Origin: SIG459 sp045631645
GTDB taxonomy: Bacteria > Bacillota > Clostridia > Oscillospirales > Oscillospiraceae
Assembly (NCBI GenBank): GCA_045631645.1
Contig: JAZQVC010000020.1
Span: 78,699-142,698 of the forward strand
Direction: 5' to 3'
DNA: 64,000 bases
Within the stretch, counting starts at the first letter, position 1; each line of letters starts with the position of its first letter. Shown piece by piece: positions 17,304 to 25,440 of the stretch. The notes beneath the pieces were generated by a model. It made no database searches. It saw only the letters and a list, made by a program, of their open reading frames with translations, and had not been told where the DNA came from. The position numbers were made by a program, and so were the translations under genes.

Positions 17304-17849
17304 TTAATACTGATCTATATTCTTTATTTTTGAAACTGCAAAACCATCAATTCTAAATACCGGAACATGCCCATCAGGGAACATTGTCAGCACGGCTTCT
17401 AAAAACGGCTCTATAGTTTCAAATTTTTCCTTATCTACGTAGTATTGCTTATCTCCCAAAACCATCTTCGGTCTTTTCAAGTCTGAGCTTGAACCAAGTT
17501 TTACTATTTTGCCGTCCGTCTGTACTTCAATTTCGATTTGCGGGTTTCTTTCCGCAAGCCCTTTTATGGCATCTATTAGAAGAAGCTCTGTTTCTACGGA
17601 ATGGCGAGAATTGTTCTTCCTGTTAGAGTATGTGTGGCAAACCTCGCCTATGGAGATATATAAACATAAAATGCAGGCAATTAATATAGCAGTTCCCCCA
17701 ACTCGTGAAAAGAGGTTACCCAAAGGGGACGAAAAAAAAGATGCGAATGTTCCAGAGGCGATAAAAATTATTGCAGATACACAAACAATAATTTTGATGA
17801 TTGGATATCTATATCGCAATAAATCAGTCTGAAGCTGAAACAGTTTCAT
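17304..17849 (-). CDS. small membrane protein, unknown function
   Basis: I chose the ATG at 17849 (AAAGGG 8 bases before) over the ATG two codons earlier. The 181-residue protein has two hydrophobic helices (about 15-38 and 48-68) and a cytoplasmic domain with a hydrophilic strand-rich region (QIEIEVQTDGKIVKLGS). I see no catalytic motif. It lies in the series of unknown minus-strand genes. Confidence 0.45.
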   Translation of the reverse strand: MKLFQLQTDLLRYRYPIIKIIVCVSAIIFIASGTFASFFSSPLGNLFSRVGGTAILIACILCLYISIGEVCHTYSNRKNNSRHSVETELLLIDAIKGLAERNPQIEIEVQTDGKIVKLGSSSDLKRPKMVLGDKQYYVDKEKFETIEPFLEAVLTMFPDGHVPVFRIDGFAVSKIKNIDQY

Positions 17850-17884
17850 CAGCATTACCCTTTCTCACTACGCGACAAGGCGCT

Positions 17885-18604
17885 TTACTTTAGAATCTTA
17901 TCAAGCTCGCGCACAATTTTACAGTATTTTTTCAGGTGTCCTGAATATCCGCCCCAAAGAGCCGGAAGATATATTTTTTCACCGGAAAGATCCACTACAC
18001 AATCAACAATTCCCTCTAAACAACAAAGTCTATCAATCGCATTTTTATTAATAAAGCGACTTAGATTTTCGTTCATCGAGTCAGTTACAATTATGTTGCA
18101 TCTGGCGCTATGCAAAAACATATCACGAGACATTTTTGCAGGAATCAAGCATGCATTTATAGCTGAAAGAACAGAACGTTTTTCCATCTGCTTGTATTCA
18201 TAAGAATCAAATTGCGGTATATAAAAGAGGAACCAGTTAATATAGTGGTTTCTATTCGTTGTGCGTGCACAAAAAACACCATCAGGCAGCGTGTGCAGAT
18301 GCGAATGATTTGAAATTGAGTCAAGAACATCTCTGCCGGAATGGTATTCAGAGCTAAACTCATATGGCTTCAACGGGGATTTTCCGTAAGCGCTTCTTAC
18401 ATACAGCACTGCTGAAATACCCAGGATAATTAGAATGCCGAAAGTGAACACTATGCTGACCAATAGAAAAGTCGTATTTTTATGAACGGCAGACATGATG
18501 CAAAAAGCAATTCCGGCCATGCCACCGATGATAATCCCCCCGACAATCAGCGTGTGCAGATGTATAAAAAAGCTTCTTCTATTGAATGTTTTCTTGTTAT
18601 TCAT
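17885..18604 (-). CDS. membrane protein with two N-terminal helices, unknown function
   Basis: The 239-residue protein has helices at about 16-38 and 46-68 and a soluble C-terminal domain of about 165 residues with several Cys (RLCCLEGIVDC) and His (NHSHLHTL). The topology matches the two neighbours downstream, which suggests a related paralogous set with diverged soluble domains. No family recognised. Confidence 0.5.
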   Translation of the reverse strand: MNNKKTFNRRSFFIHLHTLIVGGIIIGGMAGIAFCIMSAVHKNTTFLLVSIVFTFGILIILGISAVLYVRSAYGKSPLKPYEFSSEYHSGRDVLDSISNHSHLHTLPDGVFCARTTNRNHYINWFLFYIPQFDSYEYKQMEKRSVLSAINACLIPAKMSRDMFLHSARCNIIVTDSMNENLSRFINKNAIDRLCCLEGIVDCVVDLSGEKIYLPALWGGYSGHLKKYCKIVRELDKILK

Positions 18605-18720
18605 AGTTATTTAGCCATCCCAAAGCTTGTAAACTCACCATATACTTTTCCCAATGAAATATTCTGCTGTCCGGATAGGGAAAATTATCTATTTTCTATG
18701 ACGGAATCCCCATTATCATT

Positions 18721-19134
18721 TCAGGTTATCACGCCATCAAGTTCTATCACAATTTTTTTGCCTTGCAGGTGAGCATTTATATTCAGCGTTTTGCCTGCAG
18801 GACTATAAATCTCCAATTCACAGATAAACCCATTTTTGAAATGCAGCCTTGAAGCAACAGCATTTTCACTTATATTAATTGCTCTTTTTTCGTTGAAAAA
18901 AATCACTTCGTCCCGGTCTGCAACAGGATCAATTAATATCTCAAACGGAACTCCTGAAACATTGCCCAGTGGGGACGCCAATTTGTTTGCATCTATTGAT
19001 ACAAAATAACTCGTTTGGCAGTACTCACGCTCTGAAGAAGCGGTAGACAGCTGCTCCTGAATAATATTACCAATCAATGTATGTTCAACGAAAGAGGAAA
19101 TGAATTGGGATTCATACTCTGTATAGTTTCTCAT
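18721..19134 (-). CDS. hypothetical protein
   Basis: The 137-residue protein has no membrane helix or signal peptide. It starts MRNYTEYESQFISSFVEHTL and has a beta-rich C-terminal half ending VIELDGVIT. It follows the gene at 19155 with about 20 bases between. I do not recognise it. The 116 bases between this gene and the one at 17885 contain a short degenerate frame (stop codons in the frame) and nothing else that I can support. Confidence 0.4.
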   Translation of the reverse strand: MRNYTEYESQFISSFVEHTLIGNIIQEQLSTASSEREYCQTSYFVSIDANKLASPLGNVSGVPFEILIDPVADRDEVIFFNEKRAINISENAVASRLHFKNGFICELEIYSPAGKTLNINAHLQGKKIVIELDGVIT

Positions 19135-19154
19135 TTCTCAACACCCGCAGTTTC

Positions 19155-19646
19155 TTAGTCGTAATTGCACTTTACCCAATTACCAAATTTGAGGATATCA
19201 CTAATATCCTCATTATTATTGGGGATCAGCATACACTTTCCTTCATGTACGATGACCGAAAAGAAAATGCTCCCATCCTCTCTATAAAACACAGGGTCTT
19301 CCGGGTTCTTGTGACCCCATCCGTTAATCCACTTGAAAATGCTGTCAGTTACAGAACTAAAGGCGCCCATGGTTTCTTTAGTAATTTTATAATGACGAAT
19401 TTGAGCTAATTGCGGATCGCCTATATGTTTATAATAATGACCGTATGCAAGCAGTACGTTATCGCTAATAGGAATTTGGAACTTTTTTATATTTTCCGGT
19501 TCAACTATGTCGTTGCTGTAAACGCGCCATGAGTAAGACGAACAGTATTTAAAGCAAGCTTCCAGCAATTTCAAATAGTGTTCTCCGTCAATGTCAAAGT
19601 CTGCGAATCCAGACCCATCAGTATCATAATAGTTATATACAGTCAT
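19155..19646 (-). CDS. hypothetical protein
   Basis: The 163-residue soluble protein starts MTVYNYYDTDGSGFADFDID and contains several Trp/Tyr/His residues (YGHYYKHIGDP, WINGWGHKNPEDPVFY). GAGGTGAAAC precedes the ATG. Such small acidic soluble proteins beside membrane proteins are common among immunity genes, but nothing here proves that role. Confidence 0.45.
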   Translation of the reverse strand: MTVYNYYDTDGSGFADFDIDGEHYLKLLEACFKYCSSYSWRVYSNDIVEPENIKKFQIPISDNVLLAYGHYYKHIGDPQLAQIRHYKITKETMGAFSSVTDSIFKWINGWGHKNPEDPVFYREDGSIFFSVIVHEGKCMLIPNNNEDISDILKFGNWVKCNYD

Positions 19647-19659
19647 GTTTCACCTCAGT

Positions 19660-19746
19660 TCATCGAACGGCGCAAGAAGAGCAAATAAATATAATTAGCC
19701 CAAAAAGTATAATTAATACCCTGCAATTTCTCCTCTCCACTTTCAT
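19660..19746 (-). CDS. possible 28-residue membrane or lipoprotein-like peptide
   Basis: A short frame starts at an ATG behind GCCGAGGTG and reads MKVERRNCRVLIILFGLIIF followed by ICSSCAVR and a stop 13 bases before the next gene. It has a basic N terminus, a hydrophobic core and a Cys at a lipobox-like place. Support is the ribosome binding site and composition only. Confidence 0.35.
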   Translation of the reverse strand: MKVERRNCRVLIILFGLIIFICSSCAVR

Positions 19747-19794
19747 CACCTCGGCAAAATTTAGGGTTCAGCAATGGGGATATTTGTTTTGAAA

Positions 19795-20361
19795 TTATCC
19801 GTCATTTTCGATTCGCATTTTCTCTATTTCATAAATATACACTCTGTTTGGCTCGAACACTTCACTAAACACAGGGTGTCCGGCTTTCGCTCCGGTTTTA
19901 TACGGATAATCGACAGTATTCCATGCATTATATGTCAAAGCACCAAGTTCCTGTCCGTAGGAGACAATATATGTATGATTCTCAAAATCCATATCAGGCC
20001 AATCAAATCCGAATCGAGATGGTTGTGATACACTTTCCGTATCCATCCATTTTGAGCCTGAATAAATACCCCATTTCTCATAGATTGCATGCCACCATCC
20101 CGGACGAGATAATGTATGTTCTTCAGGGATATCAATTACAGCATATAGTTCCAGATTCACTGTACGTTCGAATGGATAGATATACTCCCATCGCGCAACA
20201 TACAATACCGCGACAATAATGAACACTAGAATGAAGCACAGTATGTTGCGCACCTTATTTTTTCTTGACTGACCACAAAAACACCGACGACCCAAACGGT
20301 ATAGACATACCGCTGCAGTTGCCAGAACGAGTATCGTGATTATTGACTTGATAATGTTCAT
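19795..20361 (-). CDS. membrane protein co-transcribed with the BlaI/M56 pair
   Basis: I chose the second of two adjacent ATGs; the first is also possible. The 188-residue protein has two N-terminal helices (about 5-20 and 36-54) separated by a basic Cys-containing loop, and an extracellular or cytoplasmic domain rich in Trp and Tyr (GWWHAIYEKWGIYSGSKW). Its start directly follows the stop of the M56 gene, so it is part of the blaI-M56 operon and may be the protein this regulatory pair controls. Confidence 0.5.
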   Translation of the reverse strand: MNIIKSIITILVLATAAVCLYRLGRRCFCGQSRKNKVRNILCFILVFIIVAVLYVARWEYIYPFERTVNLELYAVIDIPEEHTLSRPGWWHAIYEKWGIYSGSKWMDTESVSQPSRFGFDWPDMDFENHTYIVSYGQELGALTYNAWNTVDYPYKTGAKAGHPVFSEVFEPNRVYIYEIEKMRIENDG

Positions 20362-20364
20362 CAT

Positions 20365-21489
20365 TCATCCATTACCGTAGACTTTGAAAACATTATAGGG
20401 GAAATCATCCATTTCCTCCGCAGGAATCTCCATTACCATTTCCTTGCCGGAATACAACCGGTATTTGCCGTCGGTGCCGTGAATTATAAAGGTTTCATCG
20501 GGAATCATAGTCTCCACGCCAATCAGATCTTCCTCCGGCGGTTCGTAATGCGGCTGCACGACAACGAAATATGAGGCCAAAAACACAAGGAACACCAAAA
20601 CATGAATTGCATCCCTTACTTGCTTGCCGCGGCGGCTATCGCTATTTTTATATACCTCAAATCTTTGCTTTATATCGTCCTGGGATCTTGAGCGGATGTC
20701 AATCAGCGCGGTGTTAGCCCCCAGTCTGCGGGGAGAGCCGGGCTGCAGCTGCTTGACCACACGCAAAATTACGGCAAAATAAGATAAGCTCTCTTCCTCG
20801 CTTAAGTTCTTCATAACCGCATAATCGCAGCGAAGCTCAAGGATGGCATCCAGCTCATGCATAAACAAGTGGGAGAAGGGATTCCACCAAAGCACGGCGC
20901 GAACCACAACAAACAGCAGCTTTATAAGCTGGTCATGCTCTTTGATATGCTGCTTCTCGTGCATCAAGACAAATTTCCATTCATCTTTATCCAGTTCAAG
21001 ATCGGGAGTGAAAATCTCGGGTTTGAAATATCCCGCCACATAGGGAACGGGTGCATCGGGCGTAAGTGTGATTTTGTTGGCGATTTTCAATTCATCCGCA
21101 GCTTCGAAAAGGGCAGGGCATTCGCTCTTTTCATATTTTGCGTTTCTCACTTTGAAACGGAGTATCGTAACGGCATCTTTAATCAAAAATACTGCCACGC
21201 CAAGAGCCCAAAGGGCGAGCAGCGCCTCGCCCAGAGTAAAATCAGTTCCGGCAATGCTCTGACCAAGGGCAGTTCGAACCGTGGGTATTACATGGCGCGA
21301 TTTGATTATATGGGCTGCCCCTAAATCGAAGGGCAGCACAAGCCTTGCAAAACCAAGAACTGTAATTGTTATCAGAACGGAAATTCCGTATTTGGCTATA
21401 AAGTCGCTCTTTCTTCTCAAAATATAAACAATAATCAGCGCAATATTGAAGAAGATAAGGCTCGTCACAAAAGAATATGCGGATATCAT
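20365..21489 (-). CDS. BlaR1/MecR1-like M56 family membrane metallopeptidase
   Basis: The 374-residue protein has four N-terminal membrane helices (about 5-25, 35-52, 88-108 and further) and a cytoplasmic zinc protease domain with HEKQH in FVLMHEKQHIKEHDQL (about 190-205). A last helix at about 295-312 leads to a C-terminal tail of some 60 residues. BlaR1 cleaves BlaI after sensing beta-lactam with a penicillin-binding sensor domain, but that domain is missing here. The small C-terminal domain (EDLIGVETMIPDETFI) would sense something else. Its start overlaps the blaI stop by 4 bases. Confidence 0.85.
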   Translation of the reverse strand: MISAYSFVTSLIFFNIALIIVYILRRKSDFIAKYGISVLITITVLGFARLVLPFDLGAAHIIKSRHVIPTVRTALGQSIAGTDFTLGEALLALWALGVAVFLIKDAVTILRFKVRNAKYEKSECPALFEAADELKIANKITLTPDAPVPYVAGYFKPEIFTPDLELDKDEWKFVLMHEKQHIKEHDQLIKLLFVVVRAVLWWNPFSHLFMHELDAILELRCDYAVMKNLSEEESLSYFAVILRVVKQLQPGSPRRLGANTALIDIRSRSQDDIKQRFEVYKNSDSRRGKQVRDAIHVLVFLVFLASYFVVVQPHYEPPEEDLIGVETMIPDETFIIHGTDGKYRLYSGKEMVMEIPAEEMDDFPYNVFKVYGNG

Positions 21490-21872
21490 TTTCTATACAT
21501 TATCTCTTTCTTTTTTTCTTCAAGAATGGCCTCAAGCTCATTCACAAGGTCGATATCAATATCATCTCTGCTGATAAGGGCAGACATCAGCATGGGAACG
21601 CTTTTTCTGTCGCCCGCAGAAAACACTTCCTCGGCATAATACTCTTCTCTGCTTATCGTTGTGGAAAAAAGGCGTCCAAAGGTTTTGCCGCAGCGTACAA
21701 AGCCATCCTCCTTAATTGCGCCCTTTTTCAGCAGGCCGTTGAGAAGTATATGTATAGAGCCCTCTTTCCAACTTTTGTTTGTCGAGCCTGATATAATATC
21801 GGCTCTGGAAACAGGCTTTTCGGCGCTCCACATCACATTCATAATTTCAAGTTCGCTCCTTGTAAGCTGCAT
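21486..21872 (-). CDS. BlaI/MecI/CopY family repressor
   Basis: The 128-residue protein has the winged-helix start MQLTRSELEIMNVMWSAEKP and the SWKEGSIHILLNGLLKKG recognition region typical of BlaI. The C-terminal half should form the dimerisation helices, and its proteolysis site would be cut by the M56 partner. It is the first gene of the operon and has a promoter with a perfect palindrome over the -10 box, so it very likely represses itself. Confidence 0.92.
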   Translation of the reverse strand: MQLTRSELEIMNVMWSAEKPVSRADIISGSTNKSWKEGSIHILLNGLLKKGAIKEDGFVRCGKTFGRLFSTTISREEYYAEEVFSAGDRKSVPMLMSALISRDDIDIDLVNELEAILEEKKKEIMYRK

Positions 21873-21906
21873 AATAAAATCATGCCTCCCCTTTTTTATC
21901 CGAGTT

Positions 21907-21941
21907 AATATTATTGTATAATATTTTCCTCACTCTTTCAA
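21907..21941 (-). promoter_or_regulatory. blaI operon promoter with overlapping palindromic operator
   Basis: On the minus strand TTGAAA (21941-21936), 17 bases, TACAAT (21918-21913). The -10 box lies inside the perfect inverted repeat AATATTAT-N3-ATAATATT (21907-21925), which is the expected position for a BlaI-type operator. Confidence 0.75.
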
Positions 21942-21980
21942 CAAAAACAAACTCCCCAAAGGGAGAAATGTTTGATAAGA

Positions 21981-22016
21981 AAAAAAAGAACCGCTTGCAT
22001 TACTGCAAGCGGTTTT
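21981..22016. terminator. hairpin with A-run and T-run (copy of the one at 25411)
   Basis: AACCGCTTGCA pairs with TGCAAGCGGTT around TTAC. Stem and loop are identical to the hairpin at 25413-25440. Confidence 0.75.
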
Positions 22017-22075
22017 AATATGCATTCGGCATGTGATCACAAGTTCCGGACCGAAATTTTCGGAAGGAAAGGATG

Positions 22076-22160
22076 GGTGAAGGAAAACCATCAGGGTTTT
22101 TCCTTCACATTTCAATTCCCCGCCGCGCGGATAAGTTTGCCAAAGGCAAACTTGCCACCA
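22076..22160. repeat. two hairpins in the chromosomal flank of the att array
   Basis: GTGAAGGAAAAACC-type arms at about 22077-22112 and AAGTTTGCC/GGCAAACTT at about 22131-22152 form two inverted repeats in the roughly 180 bases between the 21981 hairpin and the first att copy. I see no gene in this stretch. Confidence 0.4.
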
Positions 22161-22165
22161 AAAAG

Positions 22166-22197
22166 AAGAGCCACGACAATGTCGTGGCTCTCTTTTT
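22166..22197 (-). terminator. terminator directly after the tRNA 3'-end core (copy 1)
   Basis: GAGCCACGAC pairs with GTCGTGGCTC around AAT. Read on the minus strand it follows CCACCA at once and ends in a T-run, as expected for the terminator of a minus-strand tRNA gene. Confidence 0.75.
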
Positions 22198-22388
22198 GGT
22201 GGACGATACAAGACTCGAACTGCAAAGAGCGATTATTACATAGCGTTAACTAATGCCAAAAAGCCTTATATATCAACGGTTTGCGGTGTTTTGAGTGTTA
22301 GCTGAAATTAAATAGTTTTTTCCCTTTTTAATCTTTTTAAGGGAAAATATTAGGGAAAATTTTATGTTACAGCGCAGGATATATTCAC
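22197..22388. repeat. att repeat copy 1: left end of element A
   Basis: The repeat starts with a 24-bp core that begins TGGTGGACGATACAAGACTC. On the minus strand this core is the end of a tRNA: the T-loop GTTCGAGTC, stem, acceptor strand and CCACCA. About 165 bp of element sequence follow. The whole is found again at 25441 and 30318 with few differences. It contains CCCTTTTTAATC...AAGGG arms that may be integrase-binding sites. The upstream half of the tRNA is absent, so this is an att site and not a tRNA gene. Confidence 0.85.
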
Positions 22389-22530
22389 TTCATTTCTCCC
22401 ACTATAGGATAAGCAAAATCATCATAGTTCATTCCGAAACTATGCTATTTCTTTTAGCTATTAAGCAGTTAAAGCTATATACAAGCCATGAGCCTAAAGC
22501 GTACCGCCATTGAACGTTGCTAATACTCAC

Positions 22531-24915
22531 TCAAGGACAATTTTTGCTCTCATATCTTACATTATATTTCTCCATCCTTCGTTTTATCGCTTCTTCTCCA
22601 CCTTCCATTATCTTTAATATATAATTTGCTGTTTTGTTAGAATCGATTGATCCTACATTGGCAAGGACACCATGGTCGCCGTTAAATTCTAACACGAGCA
22701 CACTTTCAGCATCAGCCGCAACAGGAATATTAGGATTATGAGTCGATATAATAATCTGGCGCTTCTCTTTCGATGTTCTAAACTCCTTTACCAAGGTTGA
22801 ATATATATAGCTATTATCCAAATCATCCTCCGGTTGGTCCATCAAAAGAGGCCTGTTATCATTCATATTGTAGGCGGCATTCAAGATAAGTAATAATAGC
22901 GCAACTGCGTTTTGGCCCATTGATATCTGCGAATTATCCTTATATTTTTCAGAGTAATCTGTGCCAGTATTAACATTATATCTCATTTTGAGGCCATCAG
23001 CCAACGAAGCTTTTATGTAATCTTCGTTTATTTGGCTAAGAATTCTCTCCATATCATCATTAGTCAAATTCAATTTATAGTCTTGCCGTATCTTTTCATA
23101 CTGCCCGCTAAGCAGCAATAAATAAAAGTCGAAACTTCCAGCATATGGAGAAAGAGCATATACTTTTTCAAGTGCCTTTTTTATTTTAAGATAATACTCA
23201 TATGTATTGCTTGTTGCTTTTTTAACTTTGTTCGCTAAATAGTCTACATCTTCTCTCCATGCCTTTTCTCTAATGACCATATAAAGCTCAAGAATTACTT
23301 TCCTTGCCAAAACAGAATTTAGCTCATCCATCATTCCTTTCCTAAGGTCACTCAAAGACGCGGTTGCTTTATTTCTAAGAGATATATACTTACATATCTG
23401 TTTTTCTAACCCTTTTTCTCTTACGTATGTTAAAAAATCATCTCCCTGCTTAACTCTTTTATCGCGAATCGACAAAAGTAGTTCGTCAAGCTTTTTCTCC
23501 ATATGGTCAATTTGATTTGCAGCCTTGCTATATTGGGCCGAGTATTTCCAAACAATAAATCCATCAATGATTTCAATAATCTTGTCTGGATTCTTGCTAT
23601 ACTCGTATAACTGTCGTTGTTGATATCCTGAAGCAAGAAAATCATTTATAAAAGATACATTCTCACCACTAATATTCCTGTACTTATCAGTATTTTCCTC
23701 TTTAGCATATATTCTTAGCTTGTCAACATAGTCTTTTTTACCTGTGTAGCTCTCCACCTGTAACTTAGGTTCATTAGTAACTGCGTACATGGATTGGCCG
23801 TTTTTAATAAATACCACGCAACTGCTATATCTCCTATATACGCGAAATCTATGGGTGCCCTTTATGCTGTTTGGCATAATCGTACTTTGAATTGTTTCTA
23901 AAATTGTAGTTTTCCCCGTTCCTCTTGAACCTATTATACAGTTAAGCTCCGAGTTAAAACGTAAAGTAATAAATTCATCACCAGAGGAAAGAATGGGGCT
24001 CTTTATAGCAACACCATAGATATATGGGTATTCTGGCTCCCCCCCGCTAAACATACGCATATCTGCGTCTAGCAAAGCCATTTTTATTGATTCAAACGAC
24101 AATTCAGATAACTTGAACTCCGAATAAAATCCACCCATAGGATGTCCACTTTTCCCAAAATACTTCCCTCCTTTGGAAATCCCATGACAGTCTGAGCATT
24201 TTATAAACGCGAGCGCTCTATCCGTTCTTGCATAATCATGATTCTGAAGTTTTTCATTCAGTATTGATTTATTGTAATCATTATTGCACTGAACACCAAA
24301 CAAAAAAGGACTTTTTATTATCTTGGCCAAGGACTTTCCGCTGTATGAGAATGCCTCCGCTTCTTTGACCTTTTTGTCGTTTTTGTTGTTAATGCACAGA
24401 CTTTGTAAGAAACCCTTTTCTGCATCAGCGTGAGCGAGTATACCGAAGCCACCATGCCTACCTATTTTCTCAAGTAGAACAGCCGGACCATAGTTATCCG
24501 CAACTGCTTCCTCAGTACCTTGAAGCTCTTCTGATATCCCAATTTCGGTAAGGAAAGCGTCCTGCTGACTTTTTAAAAAAGTGTCTGGAAAGATAGCAAC
24601 AAGGTGCTTAGAAAAACAAGTAATCTCTATGCCACATAGCACAACCAACTCACGATACTTCTTACTTGCACGCATAAGTTCTCTGATCTTATTTACGCCT
24701 CTAAAGGTATTGTGGTCTGTAATTGCAATAACACGTATCTCTTCGTTAATCGCTTCATCAAGCAACGCGTAGTAAGCATCATCTGCAGAATATTCTCCAC
24801 ACACAAAATCAAAGGATGCTGGTGTGTGTACATGTAGATCTGCTTTTATAAGCTGAACCCCCGTGTTTTTTTGTTGTATATCTCTGAAAAGTTCTTGAAC
24901 CAAAGTCGCATTCAT
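22531..24915 (-). CDS. TrlF-like protein: PHP phosphoesterase domain fused to an SMC-like ATPase
   Basis: The 794-residue protein starts with a PHP domain: DLHVHTPASFD (about 27-37), TDHNTFRG (about 86-93) and HADAEKGFLQ hold the metal-binding His/Asp residues. An ABC/SMC-like ATPase follows: Walker A GSRGTGKTT (about 343-351), a coiled-coil-rich middle (about 430-600), a signature-like SMGQNAVALLLL, Walker B LLMDQPEDDLDN (about 695) and the switch His in IISTHNPNIP. PHP domains hydrolyse phosphoesters, so a nucleic acid- or nucleotide-cleaving defence function gated by ATP is likely. It is the only intact gene of element A. An AGGTAC site precedes the ATG. Confidence 0.82.
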   Translation of the reverse strand: MNATLVQELFRDIQQKNTGVQLIKADLHVHTPASFDFVCGEYSADDAYYALLDEAINEEIRVIAITDHNTFRGVNKIRELMRASKKYRELVVLCGIEITCFSKHLVAIFPDTFLKSQQDAFLTEIGISEELQGTEEAVADNYGPAVLLEKIGRHGGFGILAHADAEKGFLQSLCINNKNDKKVKEAEAFSYSGKSLAKIIKSPFLFGVQCNNDYNKSILNEKLQNHDYARTDRALAFIKCSDCHGISKGGKYFGKSGHPMGGFYSEFKLSELSFESIKMALLDADMRMFSGGEPEYPYIYGVAIKSPILSSGDEFITLRFNSELNCIIGSRGTGKTTILETIQSTIMPNSIKGTHRFRVYRRYSSCVVFIKNGQSMYAVTNEPKLQVESYTGKKDYVDKLRIYAKEENTDKYRNISGENVSFINDFLASGYQQRQLYEYSKNPDKIIEIIDGFIVWKYSAQYSKAANQIDHMEKKLDELLLSIRDKRVKQGDDFLTYVREKGLEKQICKYISLRNKATASLSDLRKGMMDELNSVLARKVILELYMVIREKAWREDVDYLANKVKKATSNTYEYYLKIKKALEKVYALSPYAGSFDFYLLLLSGQYEKIRQDYKLNLTNDDMERILSQINEDYIKASLADGLKMRYNVNTGTDYSEKYKDNSQISMGQNAVALLLLILNAAYNMNDNRPLLMDQPEDDLDNSYIYSTLVKEFRTSKEKRQIIISTHNPNIPVAADAESVLVLEFNGDHGVLANVGSIDSNKTANYILKIMEGGEEAIKRRMEKYNVRYESKNCP

Positions 24916-25256
24916 CTATGTACCTCCCAACATGGAATTTGTATATATTCTATCATTATTTCGACATAAAACAAAGCTCCTGCCCTAGATTATTTACACA
25001 GTATTGCTTCCCCTATTGCAAATATACTTCCACACTACTCGTTACTACTTTTCCGCTAAATATTTATTGGATAGAGCACGATATACCACGCTGTAAAATA
25101 CTAACCATTGCCAGCGAAAACACGATATGAGCAAAATCTACAGCGCATTCCGAACGCCCGGTTCTACGCTCTAAGACAAATCTCTTTGATACATACAAAA
25201 ATCCGAACTTACTTCCGCTCTCGAAGTAGTTCGGATTTTTCATATATGTTTGAGTG
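24916..25256. other. non-coding stretch of element A
   Basis: These 341 bases between the TrlF-like start and the abiEii scar hold no convincing gene. One frame on the minus strand (25064-25267) is open for 67 codons but has no ribosome binding site and runs into the scar. A CGAAC...GTTCGGA inverted repeat occurs near 25202-25238 and may end transcription. Confidence 0.4.
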
Positions 25257-25285
25257 CTCAAAGCCAAAATCGCAAATAGTTACTA

Positions 25286-25395
25286 TTATCTTTCCATATC
25301 ACGATTCTTTTCTCTGGGTACCACATCCTTGATGTAGGCTTTCACAGTACGATATGGAAAATTTCATTCAATCCATAGCACGTTACAAGGTTTAA
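25286..25395. pseudogene. scar: AbiEii 3' end fused to integrase 3' end
   Basis: On the minus strand 25349-25286 encodes TVKAYIKDVVPREKNRDMER and a stop, almost the same as the end of the AbiEii-like gene of element B. On the plus strand 25351-25395 encodes DMENFIQSIARYKV and a stop, nearly the last residues of element B's integrase (NIENYVQSIARYKV). The two fragments abut at 25350/25351. In element B about 3.4 kb separates these points, so a deletion removed the equivalent genes from element A. Confidence 0.85.
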
Positions 25396-25410
25396 TAAGG
25401 AAAATAATAA

Positions 25411-25440
25411 AAGAACCGCTTGCATTACTGCAAGCGGTTC
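25411..25440. terminator. terminator directly after the tRNA 3'-end core (copy 2)
   Basis: AACCGCTTGCA-TTAC-TGCAAGCGGTT, followed on the minus strand by a T-rich tail. It adjoins the CCACCA end of copy 2 and can also end the integrase transcript of an element to its left. Confidence 0.75.

Noticed and set aside
21942..22196. further gene between blaI and att copy 1
   Set aside because: The stretch is dominated by hairpins and has no frame with a start and ribosome binding site.
22197..22388. tRNA gene at the att repeats
   Set aside because: Only the T-loop, its 3' stem strand, the acceptor strand and CCACCA are present. The sequence upstream cannot complete the T stem or give an anticodon arm, so these are att cores, not tRNAs.
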